A stretch of 64,000 bases of DNA from Thermocrinis ruber (GCF_000512735.1 NZ_CP007028.1:124001-188000); one strand, 5' to 3'. Numbered from the stretch's first letter, positions 53,233-62,399 are shown. Made by a program: numbers and translations. Notes: generated by a model from the letters alone, not told the origin.

Positions 53233-54117
53233 ATGAACAAAAGGGAGCTTATAAATCTTTTGCTTTACGATGTGGCTTTGGAGCATTCTGCCATAGTGCA
53301 GTATCTTTATCACATTTTCTTAATAACCGACGCAAACATCACCGCTGAGATAGAGCAAATTGCCAGACAGGAGATGAGGCATTTAAAGTGGTTTGCTCAA
53401 AAGGTGGTTCAGTTGGGTGGTGAGGTGGTCCTGAACAGACTGGAGGATATGATCGTTATAGGTGGTCCCGATTGGGCGAGTATGCTTTCAGAAGACGTAA
53501 AAGCGGAGGAAATGGCCATTGAAATATACACAAAGCAGTTGGATATGGTAAAGGACGATTCGGTAAAAAGACTGCTTGAAAGGGTCATAAGGGATGAAAA
53601 CTTTCACAGAATAGAGTTCAGTGAGCTGAAGGAAAAGGTGATGGAAGGTATTGTGTGCATGCAGGAGGAACCGAAGAGGGCAGACCCGAAGGTTATAGAA
53701 GTTCTAAACAAGTTCCTCCAAGAGGAGTACCAGAGCATAATAAACTACCTTTATCAGTTCTTCCACTCAAAGGACCTAAACCACAGGGACACAATGCTTG
53801 ATATAGCAATAGAGAGCATGGTGCATATGGGTAAGTTGGGAGAGGCCATTGGTGAGTTAGGTGGTATGCCAGACATAAGGGCAGACCTGGGCAGGAAGGA
53901 CAGAAAAACTATGCAAGAGAGCCTTGCGGAAGACATAAAGTTTGAACAGGAAGCGGGCGGAGATTACAGAAAGGAACTTGGGCACATAGAGGATGAGAGA
54001 GTGAAAAAACTTTTTGAGTTCATAGAGAGCCAAGAGGAATATCACAAACACATGCTGATGGAACTTTTCAAAAAGATGAGAAGGCTAACGGTGGGAGATC
54101 TGAGGAAGAAAGAATGA
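53233..54117 (+). CDS. Two-domain ferritin-like diiron protein
   Basis: A 294-residue protein made of two ferritin-like four-helix units. Unit 1 (about 1-140) has [29 protein letters not shown] and [12 protein letters not shown] with E/ExxH ligands. Unit 2 (about 155-290) has [36 protein letters not shown] and [11 protein letters not shown]; here ExxH appears as SMVHM, so one diiron site may be altered. It resembles bacterioferritin/DUF-type oxidative-stress proteins. ATG 53233 is chosen over GTG 53224 because GAGGTG (53221-53226) is then the ribosome-binding site. Confidence 0.8.
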   Translation: MNKRELINLLLYDVALEHSAIVQYLYHIFLITDANITAEIEQIARQEMRHLKWFAQKVVQLGGEVVLNRLEDMIVIGGPDWASMLSEDVKAEEMAIEIYTKQLDMVKDDSVKRLLERVIRDENFHRIEFSELKEKVMEGIVCMQEEPKRADPKVIEVLNKFLQEEYQSIINYLYQFFHSKDLNHRDTMLDIAIESMVHMGKLGEAIGELGGMPDIRADLGRKDRKTMQESLAEDIKFEQEAGGDYRKELGHIEDERVKKLFEFIESQEEYHKHMLMELFKKMRRLTVGDLRKKE

Positions 54118-54677
54118 TTGACCTGGTGATAAACTCATTCAGGGAAAGTGCAGACGTAAAGCTTGCCTTTGTGGAGATGTACGCGGAGAGGCTTTTGGAG
54201 GTGGGAAAGATCATAGCAAACGCCCTAAAGGAGGGGAATAAGGTTCTGCTCTTTGGAAATGGGGGATCCGCAGCGGACGCCCAACACATTGCCGCAGAAA
54301 TCGTGGGAAGGTTCAAAAAGGAAAGGAGAGCCCTGCCTGCCATAGCCCTAACCACGGACACATCCATCCTAACTGCAGTGGGTAACGACTACGGATTTGA
54401 AACGATCTTTGAAAGGCAGGTGGAAGCCCTGTGTATGCCCGGGGATATAGTCATAGGCATATCCACCTCCGGCGAGTCTGAGAATGTAATAAGAGGACTA
54501 AAAAAAGCCCGCGACCTTGGTGCAACCACGGTAGCCCTTACGGGGAAGAAGGGAGGAAGGTTGATTGATATAGCCCACTACTGCTTCGTGGTTCCCTCTT
54601 ACGATACCGCAAGAATACAAGAGTGCCACATTACCATAGGACATGTGCTCTGTGAGATCATAGACCACTATTTATGA
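54114..54677 (+). CDS. gmhA: Phosphoheptose isomerase
   Basis: SIS-domain enzyme converting sedoheptulose 7-phosphate to D-glycero-D-manno-heptose 7-phosphate, the first step to LPS heptose. The 187 residues include [56 protein letters not shown] and the C-terminal [16 protein letters not shown], all specific for GmhA. Coupled on both sides by ATGA overlaps. Confidence 0.95.
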   Translation: MIDLVINSFRESADVKLAFVEMYAERLLEVGKIIANALKEGNKVLLFGNGGSAADAQHIAAEIVGRFKKERRALPAIALTTDTSILTAVGNDYGFETIFERQVEALCMPGDIVIGISTSGESENVIRGLKKARDLGATTVALTGKKGGRLIDIAHYCFVVPSYDTARIQECHITIGHVLCEIIDHYL

Positions 54678-55471
54678 AGGTTTTACTTTTTGTAAAAAAC
54701 TCTCCCAACGCTATAAACACCGCAGAAGCCCTTGAGAAATTCTTAGAGAATAAAAAAATACAGGTGGAATTTTTTGTGAACGAACCCGGTAAAAAACCAA
54801 GGGAAGGAGATTACGCGTTAACTTTGGTGGTGGGTGGGGACGGCACCTTTTTGGCTGGGGCCCGCTTTTCTGCAGTCAGAAACATCCCAATAATGGGAGT
54901 AAATGAGGGAAAGTTTGGTTTTTTGACGGAGATAGACAGGGATGAAGCCTTTGAGTATGTAGAAAAGGCTTTGGATGGAAAGCTAAAACCTCAAAAAAGA
55001 ATGTTAATCTGTGCCTTTGTGGATGGAAAGCTCGTGGGACATTACCTTAACGATGTGGTGCTTTCTAAACTAAACTTGGCAAGGATGATGGAGGTGGAGG
55101 TCTTTGCGCAGGATGAGTTTATGGTCAGGGTCTATGGGGATGGGGTGATAATCTCCACACCCACTGGCTCCACCGCCTACGCCCTCTCTGCAGGAGGTCC
55201 CATAATACACCCAACCATGGAAGCCCTTCTGTTTGTTCCCATATGCCCACATACCCTTTCCAACAGACCTATGCTTATACCTCCCGATTTTCGCATCAAG
55301 CTAATTTCTAACATGCCCACCTTTTTGACCCTTGACGGGCAGGAAGGCATAGAGGTTAGCCCAAGGCAGGAGGTTTGGGTGGAAAAGTCACCCTTTTATT
55401 GCACCCTATACACCCATCCTCATAGAAGCTTTTTCTACATCCTCAGGGAAAAACTCAAGTGGGGAAGGTAG
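54674..55471 (+). CDS. nadK: NAD kinase
   Basis: Phosphorylates NAD to NADP. The 265 residues have the catalytic [13 protein letters not shown] (GGDGT 54-58), [12 protein letters not shown], the NDVVLSK segment and [20 protein letters not shown], then [12 protein letters not shown]. The final 22 codons overlap the 3' end of the convergent PHP gene by 66 bp. Confidence 0.95.
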   Translation: MKVLLFVKNSPNAINTAEALEKFLENKKIQVEFFVNEPGKKPREGDYALTLVVGGDGTFLAGARFSAVRNIPIMGVNEGKFGFLTEIDRDEAFEYVEKALDGKLKPQKRMLICAFVDGKLVGHYLNDVVLSKLNLARMMEVEVFAQDEFMVRVYGDGVIISTPTGSTAYALSAGGPIIHPTMEALLFVPICPHTLSNRPMLIPPDFRIKLISNMPTFLTLDGQEGIEVSPRQEVWVEKSPFYCTLYTHPHRSFFYILREKLKWGR

Positions 55472-56482
55472 CACAATTACAGCTGCGGGCTTTAATCCCA
55501 AGTAAAGCCTTCCGAGTTTGAAAGCGTAGCTAAAGCATACATAGACATTTCTACCCTCTGCAAGTGGCAAAATCAAGTTCTCACCCAAATAGAAATCTCT
55601 GCCTTTTTCTGTAAAATGTACCACCAGAAGGGGTCCGTGCGGAGCTAGAAGCCTTAACTTTCCCTCCTCCACGTAAGCCATAAAGGGTTTTCTTTGAAAG
55701 GAAATCAGGTTCAAGCCCGACCTTAGTGCGCTGGTCAGTTCTTCCGCAGAATTAATCGGCTTTGGTGAGATTAAGAGGTTTCTCATCAAATAAAAGGAGT
55801 GTTCATAGGAAGGGAATAAAAACCTTATTCCTACCTCCCGTATATACACTTTTGTGTGATGGTCCAGCCCACCCAAAGCTGGGTTTTTCCATCCCTCTTG
55901 CATATACCTTTGGACATACTTTTCCACCGGCAAGACCTTTTTTAAAAGCTCAAGGGCTCTATTCTTTAAAAAGGGATAAAGTAGCACAGTACCAAAGAGA
56001 AAGAAAAAGAACTTACCTTTATCTTCCAAAAGGGCATCCTTTAGGTCTATGAGTTCCAAAAAGTATCCATCCCTTTCCAATTTCCATCTGTATTTCTCTT
56101 TAAAGGGATGGGCTATTACCTTTAGGCTACCTATCTCAAGGAGGTCTCCAAGCAAGCCTTTTTCTCCTTCAATTTTTCTTTCTACACCCGCAAGGCACCT
56201 TTGGTTGCAAAAATTTTTAAAGTGGTTGCTGTCGTGGTCTGTTATCAGGGCAAAGTCTATGCCCTCCGCCTCCATGGCGCTGTATATATCCTCTGGCTTT
56301 CCCAAAGAATCGTAAGAAAACTGGGTGTGGATATGAACCTGGTAAGAATACACATAGAGTTTTGGCAGTTTTTGGGGCAGTTGGTCGGCGGGTATAGCTT
56401 TTACCCACCTTAGGGGCAGGGCAAAGAGAAAGACAAAGTATGCAAAAAATAAAGTCAGGACAAAGAGCCCGAACTCTATCAC
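55406..56482 (-). CDS. Membrane-anchored PHP-domain phosphoesterase
   Basis: A 358-residue protein. One N-terminal TM (about 3-24) precedes a PHP domain with VHIHTQFSYDS (H50, H52) and ALITDHDSNHF, metal-binding motifs of the family, then IAHPFKEKYRW and GLDHHTKVY. A hydrophobic stretch (KFFFFLFGTVLLYPF) interrupts the domain. The substrate is unknown; PHP enzymes act on polynucleotides, histidinol phosphate or sugar phosphates. It follows trpS by a 4-bp overlap and overlaps nadK by 66 bp at the 3' end. Confidence 0.8.
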   Translation of the reverse strand: MIEFGLFVLTLFFAYFVFLFALPLRWVKAIPADQLPQKLPKLYVYSYQVHIHTQFSYDSLGKPEDIYSAMEAEGIDFALITDHDSNHFKNFCNQRCLAGVERKIEGEKGLLGDLLEIGSLKVIAHPFKEKYRWKLERDGYFLELIDLKDALLEDKGKFFFFLFGTVLLYPFLKNRALELLKKVLPVEKYVQRYMQEGWKNPALGGLDHHTKVYIREVGIRFLFPSYEHSFYLMRNLLISPKPINSAEELTSALRSGLNLISFQRKPFMAYVEEGKLRLLAPHGPLLVVHFTEKGRDFYLGENLILPLAEGRNVYVCFSYAFKLGRLYLGLKPAAVIVLPSPLEFFPEDVEKASMRMGV

Positions 56483-57660
56483 AATTTCATCTTCTCCCTA
56501 ACTTCCTCCAAGGTTTGTTTTGCGGTCTGCCTTGCCTTCTCGGAGCCTTCCAAGAATATGTCTTTGAGCTCCTTTAGGGAACCCTCCACCTGTGCCCTCC
56601 TTTCCCTTATGGGCTCCAAAAAGGCGTTCAAGCCCTCAAACATTAGCCTTTTACAATCTACGCATCCAAGGGCACCACTTTTGCAGTCTGCCTCTATCTG
56701 TTTTGTTTGCTCTGGATTGGTGAAGATCTTATGGTAGGAGAAGACGGGGCAAAGGTGAGGTCTGCCGGGGTCTCCTTTTCTGAGCTTTTGGGGGTCTGTA
56801 AAGAACTTCATCACCTTTTGCTGAACCTCCTCTTTGCTGTCCGCAAAGTATATGGCGTTGTTGTATGACTTGCTCATCTTTCTGCCATCCGTTCCCAAAA
56901 GCCGGGGTGTTTCCGTTAGCAGTGCCTTGGGTTCTGGAAAGACCTCTCCGTAGAGCTGGTTGAACCTTCTGGCGATCTCACGGGTAAGCTCTATGTGAGG
57001 CAGTTGGTCCTCTCCCACGGGCACCGCCTCCGCCTTGTAGATGAGTATATCCACCGCCTGCAAAACAGGATAGCCCAAAAAGCCGTAGGTGTCTGTATCG
57101 TAAAAGTCCCTCTTTGACACATTTAGCTTACTTAGTATCTCCGGTTCAAGTATTCCATCAAAGACAGTCCTTACAAAGGTTTCCGAGATGGTGTCCAAAA
57201 GGGTCTCCTCCAAGGCTTCAAAGTCCTCCACCTTGTAGGGTAGCTTAGCCAAAAACTCTTTTACCAGATCCCTTATCCCTCCCTTAAAGCTGAGCTCTAA
57301 GTCGGCGATCTTTAAAAGGTTGTACTTCATATCCTTGTAGGTGGGGTTCCACTCAAGCCAACTTTTTGGCGTGATCATAGAAAAAATCAAAAAGAGCTCC
57401 AGCTCCTCCTTTACATGGGATTGGATAAAGAGCACGCTCTTGTTTGGGTCTAAGCCCAAGGCGATCCAGTCTATCATTACCTGCTCAATGTTCTCCTTTA
57501 TCTGCTCGGGGTTTTTGTAGCTGGTGGTCAATGCGTGCCAGTCTGCGATCATGTAATAGGTTTCGTGGTTCTTTTGGAGTTCTATCCAGTTTTTTATTAC
57601 GCCAAAGTAATGTCCCAGATGGAGCTTTCCCGTTGGTCTCATACCGCTTAAAACTCGCAT
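56479..57660 (-). CDS. trpS: Tryptophanyl-tRNA synthetase
   Basis: Class I aminoacyl-tRNA synthetase, 393 residues. The HIGH-like motif is KLHLGHYFG (14-17), the tryptophan site includes MIADWHALTT, and the KMSKS loop is DGRKMSKSYNNAIYFAD. It is longer than the typical 330 because of an insertion after GKAP-like GDPGRPHLCPV, including GCVDCKR (CxxC) with extra Cys, perhaps a metal or Fe-S site as in some thermophile TrpRS. Its stop overlaps the PHP start. Confidence 0.93.
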   Translation of the reverse strand: MRVLSGMRPTGKLHLGHYFGVIKNWIELQKNHETYYMIADWHALTTSYKNPEQIKENIEQVMIDWIALGLDPNKSVLFIQSHVKEELELFLIFSMITPKSWLEWNPTYKDMKYNLLKIADLELSFKGGIRDLVKEFLAKLPYKVEDFEALEETLLDTISETFVRTVFDGILEPEILSKLNVSKRDFYDTDTYGFLGYPVLQAVDILIYKAEAVPVGEDQLPHIELTREIARRFNQLYGEVFPEPKALLTETPRLLGTDGRKMSKSYNNAIYFADSKEEVQQKVMKFFTDPQKLRKGDPGRPHLCPVFSYHKIFTNPEQTKQIEADCKSGALGCVDCKRLMFEGLNAFLEPIRERRAQVEGSLKELKDIFLEGSEKARQTAKQTLEEVREKMKL

Positions 57661-57667
57661 GGTACTA

Positions 57668-58339
57668 CTATTTTAAACATTCCCATAAAAATCTAAGCGT
57701 TGTCCAATAGCCGGATGCATAAATTCTTCTGATTTCCCACTTACTTGGGCTTTGGGCATAGGTTCCCTTTATGGTAGTAAAGGCATATTGATAACCCGCC
57801 TTCTTTACCATTTCTACCACTTCCCTGTTGTGGTCTCCGTATGGATAGCAAAAGCTCTTTACCTCAACGCCAAGCTTGTCTTCCAAAAGCTTCTTTGAGT
57901 CCTCTATCTCTCTGCGTGCCTCTGGGGGAGGGATTTTTGTCAAGAAGGGATGGGTGAGGGTATGCGAACCAATCTCTACGCCCTCCTTTACGAGAAAGGA
58001 AAGCTCCTCCCAGTTCATTATGGGTTTTATCGCATTCACCTTTCGGTAGTCCCAACGGTTGAACTGCCCTACCAACTTGGCGGGCACAAAGACTATGGCG
58101 TGAGCCTTTAGGGCTTTGATAACCGGGAAGGCGTTTTCCAAAAAGTCCCTGTAAGCGTCGTCAAAGGTAAGTAGCACACCTTTGCCCGTAGGTTCAAGCT
58201 CTTGAGGCTTAACAAACCTGAAGTTAAGTCTGTTTAAGAGGTTTAGCCAACGTTTGAACTTTTCTGGTTTAACGTAGAGGGATTTCAGCCGGGCATTCTT
58301 TGGTGGTTCTCCCACATTGTGAAACATAAAGACTTTCAT
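57668..58339 (-). CDS. Polysaccharide deacetylase family protein
   Basis: NodB-homology (CE4) enzyme of 223 residues. Motif 1 is LLTFDDAYRDF (DD pair), motif 2 GSHTLTHPFLT (HxxxH zinc ligands) and CYPYGDHNREVVEMVKKAGY matches motif 3. No signal peptide is evident, so it may act on a cytoplasmic or lipid-linked glycan. Coupled to the upstream protein kinase (ATGA). Confidence 0.9.
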   Translation of the reverse strand: MKVFMFHNVGEPPKNARLKSLYVKPEKFKRWLNLLNRLNFRFVKPQELEPTGKGVLLTFDDAYRDFLENAFPVIKALKAHAIVFVPAKLVGQFNRWDYRKVNAIKPIMNWEELSFLVKEGVEIGSHTLTHPFLTKIPPPEARREIEDSKKLLEDKLGVEVKSFCYPYGDHNREVVEMVKKAGYQYAFTTIKGTYAQSPSKWEIRRIYASGYWTTLRFLWECLK

Positions 58340-59151
58340 AATAGCCTCTGTGCAAGCATATAGTTTATGAGTTCCTTGGCGGTTTTGAACCTCTTTTCGT
58401 GGTCCTTTTCAAGCATAAGCCCTAACAACGTCTGGACTTTTGGGGATATTCCCTCCGGCATAGTGTATATAACCAGCTTGTTCCTTCTCAACTTCTCTTG
58501 CTCATCCTCTGCGTCAAAGGGAGATTTGCCCGTAAGGGTAAAGTAAAGAACGCATCCCAAGGAGAATATATCACTGCTCCTGTGAATTTGATTTTTGAAA
58601 ACCTCCGGTGCTATGTATCCCACCGTTCCCTTTATGTCTATTATACCCGAGTATCCTCTTACCCTAAGTAGGCTGAAATCTCCAAGCTTCCAAAGGATGC
58701 TCTTCATGACCCTTTTGCCAAAGATGTTGTCGGGCTTTATGTCTCCGTGTATGTAGCCTCTGTTGTGTAGAAACTCCAAGCCTTTGGCAACTTGGAATAT
58801 TACCTTAAGGGCTTCTCCTTCCTCAAGGGGACCATGCTTTGCAACGTAATGCTTAAGATTCCCAACGTCCATAAACTCGTAGATCAAAAAGAGCTCTCCT
58901 CTGTCCTTTTTATAAAGGTAGCTCTGCATGGTTAGGATATGGGGATGGTTAAAGAGTATGTGGGTTTGGGCTTCCTTCCAAAGGTAGGGTAGCATAGTTT
59001 TGTCCCTTGCCACCTTCAGCGCCACAATTTGCCCTGCATATCTTCCCTTTAGCACCTCCACCTTATAGACCTCTCCAAAGTTTCCTACGCCGATCAAGTC
59101 TATGACCCTATACATTCCCAGCAAGATGTCTCCTTCTTTATAAAGGCTCAT
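58336..59151 (-). CDS. Serine/threonine protein kinase (Hanks type)
   Basis: A 271-residue kinase with no TM or sensor domain. Gly loop IGVGNFGEVYKV, invariant K46 in VALKVARD, catalytic loop YIHGDIKPDNIFG (D137; Arg of HRD is Gly), metal loop GDFS (D158; DFG Gly is Ser) and activation segment GTVGYIAPEVF. The last part ends at about the C-lobe. The HGD/DFS changes leave catalytic Lys and Asp in place, so activity is possible. A minus-strand TATACT (59171-59166) lies 14 bases before the ATG. Confidence 0.88.
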   Translation of the reverse strand: MSLYKEGDILLGMYRVIDLIGVGNFGEVYKVEVLKGRYAGQIVALKVARDKTMLPYLWKEAQTHILFNHPHILTMQSYLYKKDRGELFLIYEFMDVGNLKHYVAKHGPLEEGEALKVIFQVAKGLEFLHNRGYIHGDIKPDNIFGKRVMKSILWKLGDFSLLRVRGYSGIIDIKGTVGYIAPEVFKNQIHRSSDIFSLGCVLYFTLTGKSPFDAEDEQEKLRRNKLVIYTMPEGISPKVQTLLGLMLEKDHEKRFKTAKELINYMLAQRLL

Positions 59152-59198
59152 TCCCTTACCTTCTAAGTATAAACCCTCTGGAAATTCCGCCCAAAGGG

Positions 59199-59204
59199 TA
59201 TAAT
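59199..59204 (+). promoter_or_regulatory. -10 box upstream of CtpA-like protease
   Basis: TATAAT lies 13 bases before the ATG at 59218; no Shine-Dalgarno is visible. A leader of about 6-8 nt is inferred. Confidence 0.4.
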
Positions 59205-59217
59205 ATTTCCACTCACA

Positions 59218-60327
59218 ATGGGCATTCCTTTCTTACTGATCATCTTACTGGCTTACCTTTCTTATGCCCAAGAACAATGTTCAAAAGAGGAAACCTTAAA
59301 CAAGCTAAGGGAGTATATCATGCGGTATCACCTCTGGAAGAATAAGTTTTCGGAACTTCCACAGTGGAAGGATGAATCGGAAGCCATAGCTTTTTTGCGC
59401 TCAAAAGGAGACAAGTGGACCACCATAACAAAGCTTGAGGAGGACAGAACTTGGTATTCAGAAGCAAAGCTCTTTGGATTGGGTATTAGGTGGAACGACG
59501 AGGGGGTAATCGTAAAGGTCTTTGAAGGTTCGCCCGCAGAAAAGGCAGGGTTAAAAAAAGGAGACATCATCTACTCAATAAACGGGGAGACGGATAAAAG
59601 TAAGTGGAGCTCTGCTATAAGAAACACACCTGCCAACACACCGGTAAAGCTTGAGATCATACGCAACGGATTCTTTGAAAGCCTTGAGGTGCAAAAGGGA
59701 TACTTTACCATAAATCCTATTGAAGAAAAAAGGATTATAAACTTAGGAGACAAAAAAATAGGCTACGTTCATCTTGTGAATTTTACAAACCCAACGATAA
59801 GGGAATTTAGACAAACTATGGAAGAATTTGAAAGGGAAGGAATAGATGGGCTGATCATAGACCTTAGCAACAACAGCGGAGGTTTAATAGGTGTTGCAAA
59901 GGCTCTTGCGGATATGCTTTTGGGTGGGGAGGGAGTGATGTTTTACCTGGAGACATCCTCAGGGGGTCTCAGTGTTTATGAGTTCAAGTCAGAAAAAGCC
60001 TTTAAAAAGCCTATATTTGTAATAGTGAACAAAAATACAGCCTCCGCTGCGGAGCTTTTGGCGAGCCTTCTAAAAAGGTACGCAAAGGCATTCGTAGCTG
60101 GCGAGAGAACTGTGGGCAAGTATGTGGGTAGCAATATGTACCCCTTGAACGACTGTGGTTTAGTCCTCAGGCTCGTTACTTTTGCTATGAAGCTTCCTGA
60201 TGGCACTTTGGTAGTTGGAGAAAAAGGTATGGAACCAGACTGTCCTGCAGAAGGTGGCAATTTGGAAAAGGCTCTGGAGTGCTTTAAGAGTGCTATAAAT
60301 TTAGGAGTTCTTTCAGCTTCTCCTTAA
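59218..60327 (+). CDS. ctpA: C-terminal processing peptidase (S41) with PDZ domain
   Basis: Periplasmic serine protease, 369 residues: signal peptide (1-18), PDZ domain (about 85-160, GIRWNDEGVIVKVFEGSPAE) and S41 core (IIDLSNNSGGLIGVAKALAD). The nucleophile is S276 in NKNTASAAELLASLL and the base K301 in GERTVGKYVG, 25 residues later as the family requires. The NSGG loop replaces the usual RNNPGG. It overlaps the convergent kinase gene by 35 bp. Confidence 0.88.
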   Translation: MGIPFLLIILLAYLSYAQEQCSKEETLNKLREYIMRYHLWKNKFSELPQWKDESEAIAFLRSKGDKWTTITKLEEDRTWYSEAKLFGLGIRWNDEGVIVKVFEGSPAEKAGLKKGDIIYSINGETDKSKWSSAIRNTPANTPVKLEIIRNGFFESLEVQKGYFTINPIEEKRIINLGDKKIGYVHLVNFTNPTIREFRQTMEEFEREGIDGLIIDLSNNSGGLIGVAKALADMLLGGEGVMFYLETSSGGLSVYEFKSEKAFKKPIFVIVNKNTASAAELLASLLKRYAKAFVAGERTVGKYVGSNMYPLNDCGLVLRLVTFAMKLPDGTLVVGEKGMEPDCPAEGGNLEKALECFKSAINLGVLSASP

Positions 60328-60802
60328 CCTTGTGTTCGTTCTCTGAGGTGTCTAAGGTGGGAACTCCCTCCGGCGGTTCAAAAATCTCCTTCTGGCGTAG
60401 GTAAGTTTCTACTCCCGCGTCCGATATATCCTGCCTTGAGGAGAGCCTTTTTATGATCTCTTCCTCTTTGGCAATCACCCAGATAAAAACCGCAGAAGGG
60501 AACCGTTCCTTTACCTTCTCTCTCTGCCAAGCCCTCAAAAAAGTTGCATCCAAAACTACGTTTTTGCCCTCCTTTAGCTTTTCTTCCGCCAAATCAAGCA
60601 TCCTCTCATAGACCCTCCTTGTCCATTCTTCGGAGTATATGCCCTCCGAAAAGCCCACCTTTACTTTTTGGGTAGGTTCAATACCTGCCATTTCCTTTCT
60701 TATTTGGTCGCTTCTGATCCACTCAAAGCCAAACTCCCTGTGGAGGATATTTGCCACAAAGGATTTACCACTGCCCGATAGACCAATAAGAACCACGATC
60801 AC
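60293..60802 (-). CDS. P-loop AAA-type small-molecule kinase
   Basis: A 169-residue ATPase of the AAA_33 group. P-loop is VLIGLSGSGKSFVAN; the Walker-B-like strand is VVLDATFLRA; QRE...R gives the lid. The group contains kinases of sugars, nucleosides and antibiotics; the substrate cannot be read. GTG start overlaps the upstream stop (GTGA). Confidence 0.7.
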   Translation of the reverse strand: MIVVLIGLSGSGKSFVANILHREFGFEWIRSDQIRKEMAGIEPTQKVKVGFSEGIYSEEWTRRVYERMLDLAEEKLKEGKNVVLDATFLRAWQREKVKERFPSAVFIWVIAKEEEIIKRLSSRQDISDAGVETYLRQKEIFEPPEGVPTLDTSENEHKVKEKLKELLNL

Positions 60803-61299
60803 TTTTTAACACCCATAATCTTTAAAAGCTCTGGATTGTAGCCCTCAATAACTTTGTAGTCTTTTAGTATTATGTTATAAGGCGTTCCGCCCACATTGAG
60901 AGACTCTGCCAGCCTTATGTGCTCATCCACAAGGGGGCATCTTGGCACCTTGGGTGGTTTTCCATCAAACTTGCCGGAGAACACTTCATCTAAGGCTTTT
61001 ATGGGCTCCTTTGAGCAGGCTATGTAGTCTGCCTTTGCCCTGCTCTCTTCGTGCCCTCTGAAGGGTATTAGAAATATATAAACCTTCACTTTGTCTGGCA
61101 CCTTCTTTAGCTCCTGCCACTCTTTCCTGCAATGCCCACAATCTGGGTTCATAAAGGTGATGAGCTTTGCCTTTCCTCTACCAAAGACTATGGCTTTTTT
61201 AAGTGGAATCTGCCTTACCTGCTCTTTCACAAACTCCTGATAGAGGTCTTGGGCAAAGAGAAAACCAAAGAGCACAAGTAAAGACAACAACGCTTTCAT
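60799..61299 (-). CDS. Periplasmic DsbC/G-like thiol-disulfide protein
   Basis: A signal peptide (MKALLSLLVLFGFLFAQ) is followed by a thioredoxin fold with active site NPDCGHCRKEW (C54-G-H-C57), a helical insert with YIACSKEP and PRCPLVDEH (extra Cys) and the cis-Pro region NVGGTPYNIIL. The 166 residues lack the DsbC dimerisation domain. CcdA (6.2 kb) would keep it reduced. GGGAGGT precedes the ATG. Confidence 0.85.
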   Translation of the reverse strand: MKALLSLLVLFGFLFAQDLYQEFVKEQVRQIPLKKAIVFGRGKAKLITFMNPDCGHCRKEWQELKKVPDKVKVYIFLIPFRGHEESRAKADYIACSKEPIKALDEVFSGKFDGKPPKVPRCPLVDEHIRLAESLNVGGTPYNIILKDYKVIEGYNPELLKIMGVKK

Positions 61300-61320
61300 G
61301 AAAAACCTCCCGCAAACACA

Positions 61321-61330
61321 AATTATAATT
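61321..61330. promoter_or_regulatory. Palindromic -10 element (DsbC-like / V4R-like)
   Basis: AATTATAATT is self-complementary and gives TATAAT on both strands (61324-61329 plus, 61327-61322 minus). The minus copy fits the DsbC-like gene with a leader of about 15 nt and a ribosome-binding site. The plus gene also has a nearer TAAAAT at 61345-61350 and GAAGGAGA (61356-61363). Confidence 0.4.
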
Positions 61331-61369
61331 CCTCTTTAAAGCATTAAAATAGGTAGAAGGAGAGAAGCC

Positions 61370-61795
61370 ATGGTAGACCCAGATATACTTCTTTTGGCCA
61401 TAGTAAATATGTCAGAGGGTGTTAGAGCCCTTATAGGGGACAAGGGTGCCAAAGCGGTTCTCAGAGATGCGGGAAGGAAATCGGGACCAAAGCTTTTGGA
61501 AAGCCTGATAGGGCACTTTCCCGAGGTACTGGATAAGGAAGAAGCCCTCAAGAGGGCGTGCATAATACTTGAAGACTTGGGATTTGCAAAAAGTATAAAA
61601 AAAGAGAATGGAAATGTTGTGATAGAAGAGGACATATTCACGGACGCTATAATGGGAGAAAACCTGCTGGACTCTCCGATTATATATTTCTTTGCGGGCT
61701 TAATAGAGGGCTTTGTTTCCTTTATGAGCGACCAAAAGGTTACTTTGGTGCCAGAGGTAGTTGAAAGGGGCAAGATCGTATACAAATATTCATAG
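61370..61795 (+). CDS. V4R/HNOB-like small-molecule-binding protein (tentative)
   Basis: Not firmly recognised, 141 residues, soluble. Helices with AGRKSGPKLLESLIGHFP, then ACIILEDLGFAKSIKKENGN and an alternating strand/helix end (SPIIYFFAGLIEGFVSFMSD, VTLVPEVVERGKIVYKY) follow the layout of V4R/4-vinyl-reductase-like domains, which bind small ligands. The terminal Cys-rich motif of zinc-binding V4R proteins is absent. The stop overlaps the convergent gene by 6 bp. Confidence 0.55.
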   Translation: MVDPDILLLAIVNMSEGVRALIGDKGAKAVLRDAGRKSGPKLLESLIGHFPEVLDKEEALKRACIILEDLGFAKSIKKENGNVVIEEDIFTDAIMGENLLDSPIIYFFAGLIEGFVSFMSDQKVTLVPEVVERGKIVYKYS

Positions 61796-62392
61796 ATGGC
61801 ATAGGCTGTTTAAGAGCCTAAGATGAAAGCCTTTACCGTCAAACTCCAACAGGCTTATGCCTGTGTTGTCCATGTGAATGTTCCATAGGTTGTTTAGAGT
61901 TATTCCAGTAGTCAAACACACAATGGCGTGCAGAGTGCCCCCGTGGGCTACTACGCATACCTTTTGATGTGGCAGTTTCTTTAAGTCCTCCAAAAAACCG
62001 CCCACCCTCTTTTCAAACTCCCCCATATCCTCCTGGGTGGGTAAAGGATGGCTTACTGGGTCCCTCAACCAGTTGGTAAAGGTTTCCCTATACTCCTCCA
62101 CTAAACTCCAAAAGTGTTTGCCTTCAAAGTCTCCAAAGGACATCTCCCTGATCCTTTCATCTACCTTTAGGGGAACTTCCAAAACATCGCTTATGGTTTG
62201 GGCGGTTTTGTATGCCCTCCTTTGGGGTGATGTGATCACAAGCTCTATGCCTTTGTCTTTGAGTGCTTCTGCACAAAGGCGCGCTTGGACAAAGCCTAAG
62301 GGAGTTAGGTCGCTGTCAAGCCTTCCCTGAAATATTCCCTTTTCGTTAAATTCGCTCTGGGCGTGCCTTACGAGAAAGATGAGCTTTTTCAT
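61790..62392 (-). CDS. Histidine phosphatase (phosphoglycerate mutase-like)
   Basis: A 200-residue member of the histidine phosphatase family. LVRHAQSEFNEKGIFQGRLD holds the phospho-accepting His, TSPQRRAYKTAQTI the second Arg, REMSFGDFEGK the acid-base Glu and VAHGGTLHAIVC the second His. It may be a phosphoserine phosphatase (PspA-like) as in Hydrogenobacter, or another cofactor-independent phosphatase. ATG 62392 is used; an in-frame GTG at 62410 lies inside the ffs RNA. It should be read through from the ffs promoter. Confidence 0.88.
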   Translation of the reverse strand: MKKLIFLVRHAQSEFNEKGIFQGRLDSDLTPLGFVQARLCAEALKDKGIELVITSPQRRAYKTAQTISDVLEVPLKVDERIREMSFGDFEGKHFWSLVEEYRETFTNWLRDPVSHPLPTQEDMGEFEKRVGGFLEDLKKLPHQKVCVVAHGGTLHAIVCLTTGITLNNLWNIHMDNTGISLLEFDGKGFHLRLLNSLCHL

Positions 62393-62399
62393 TCTGAAA

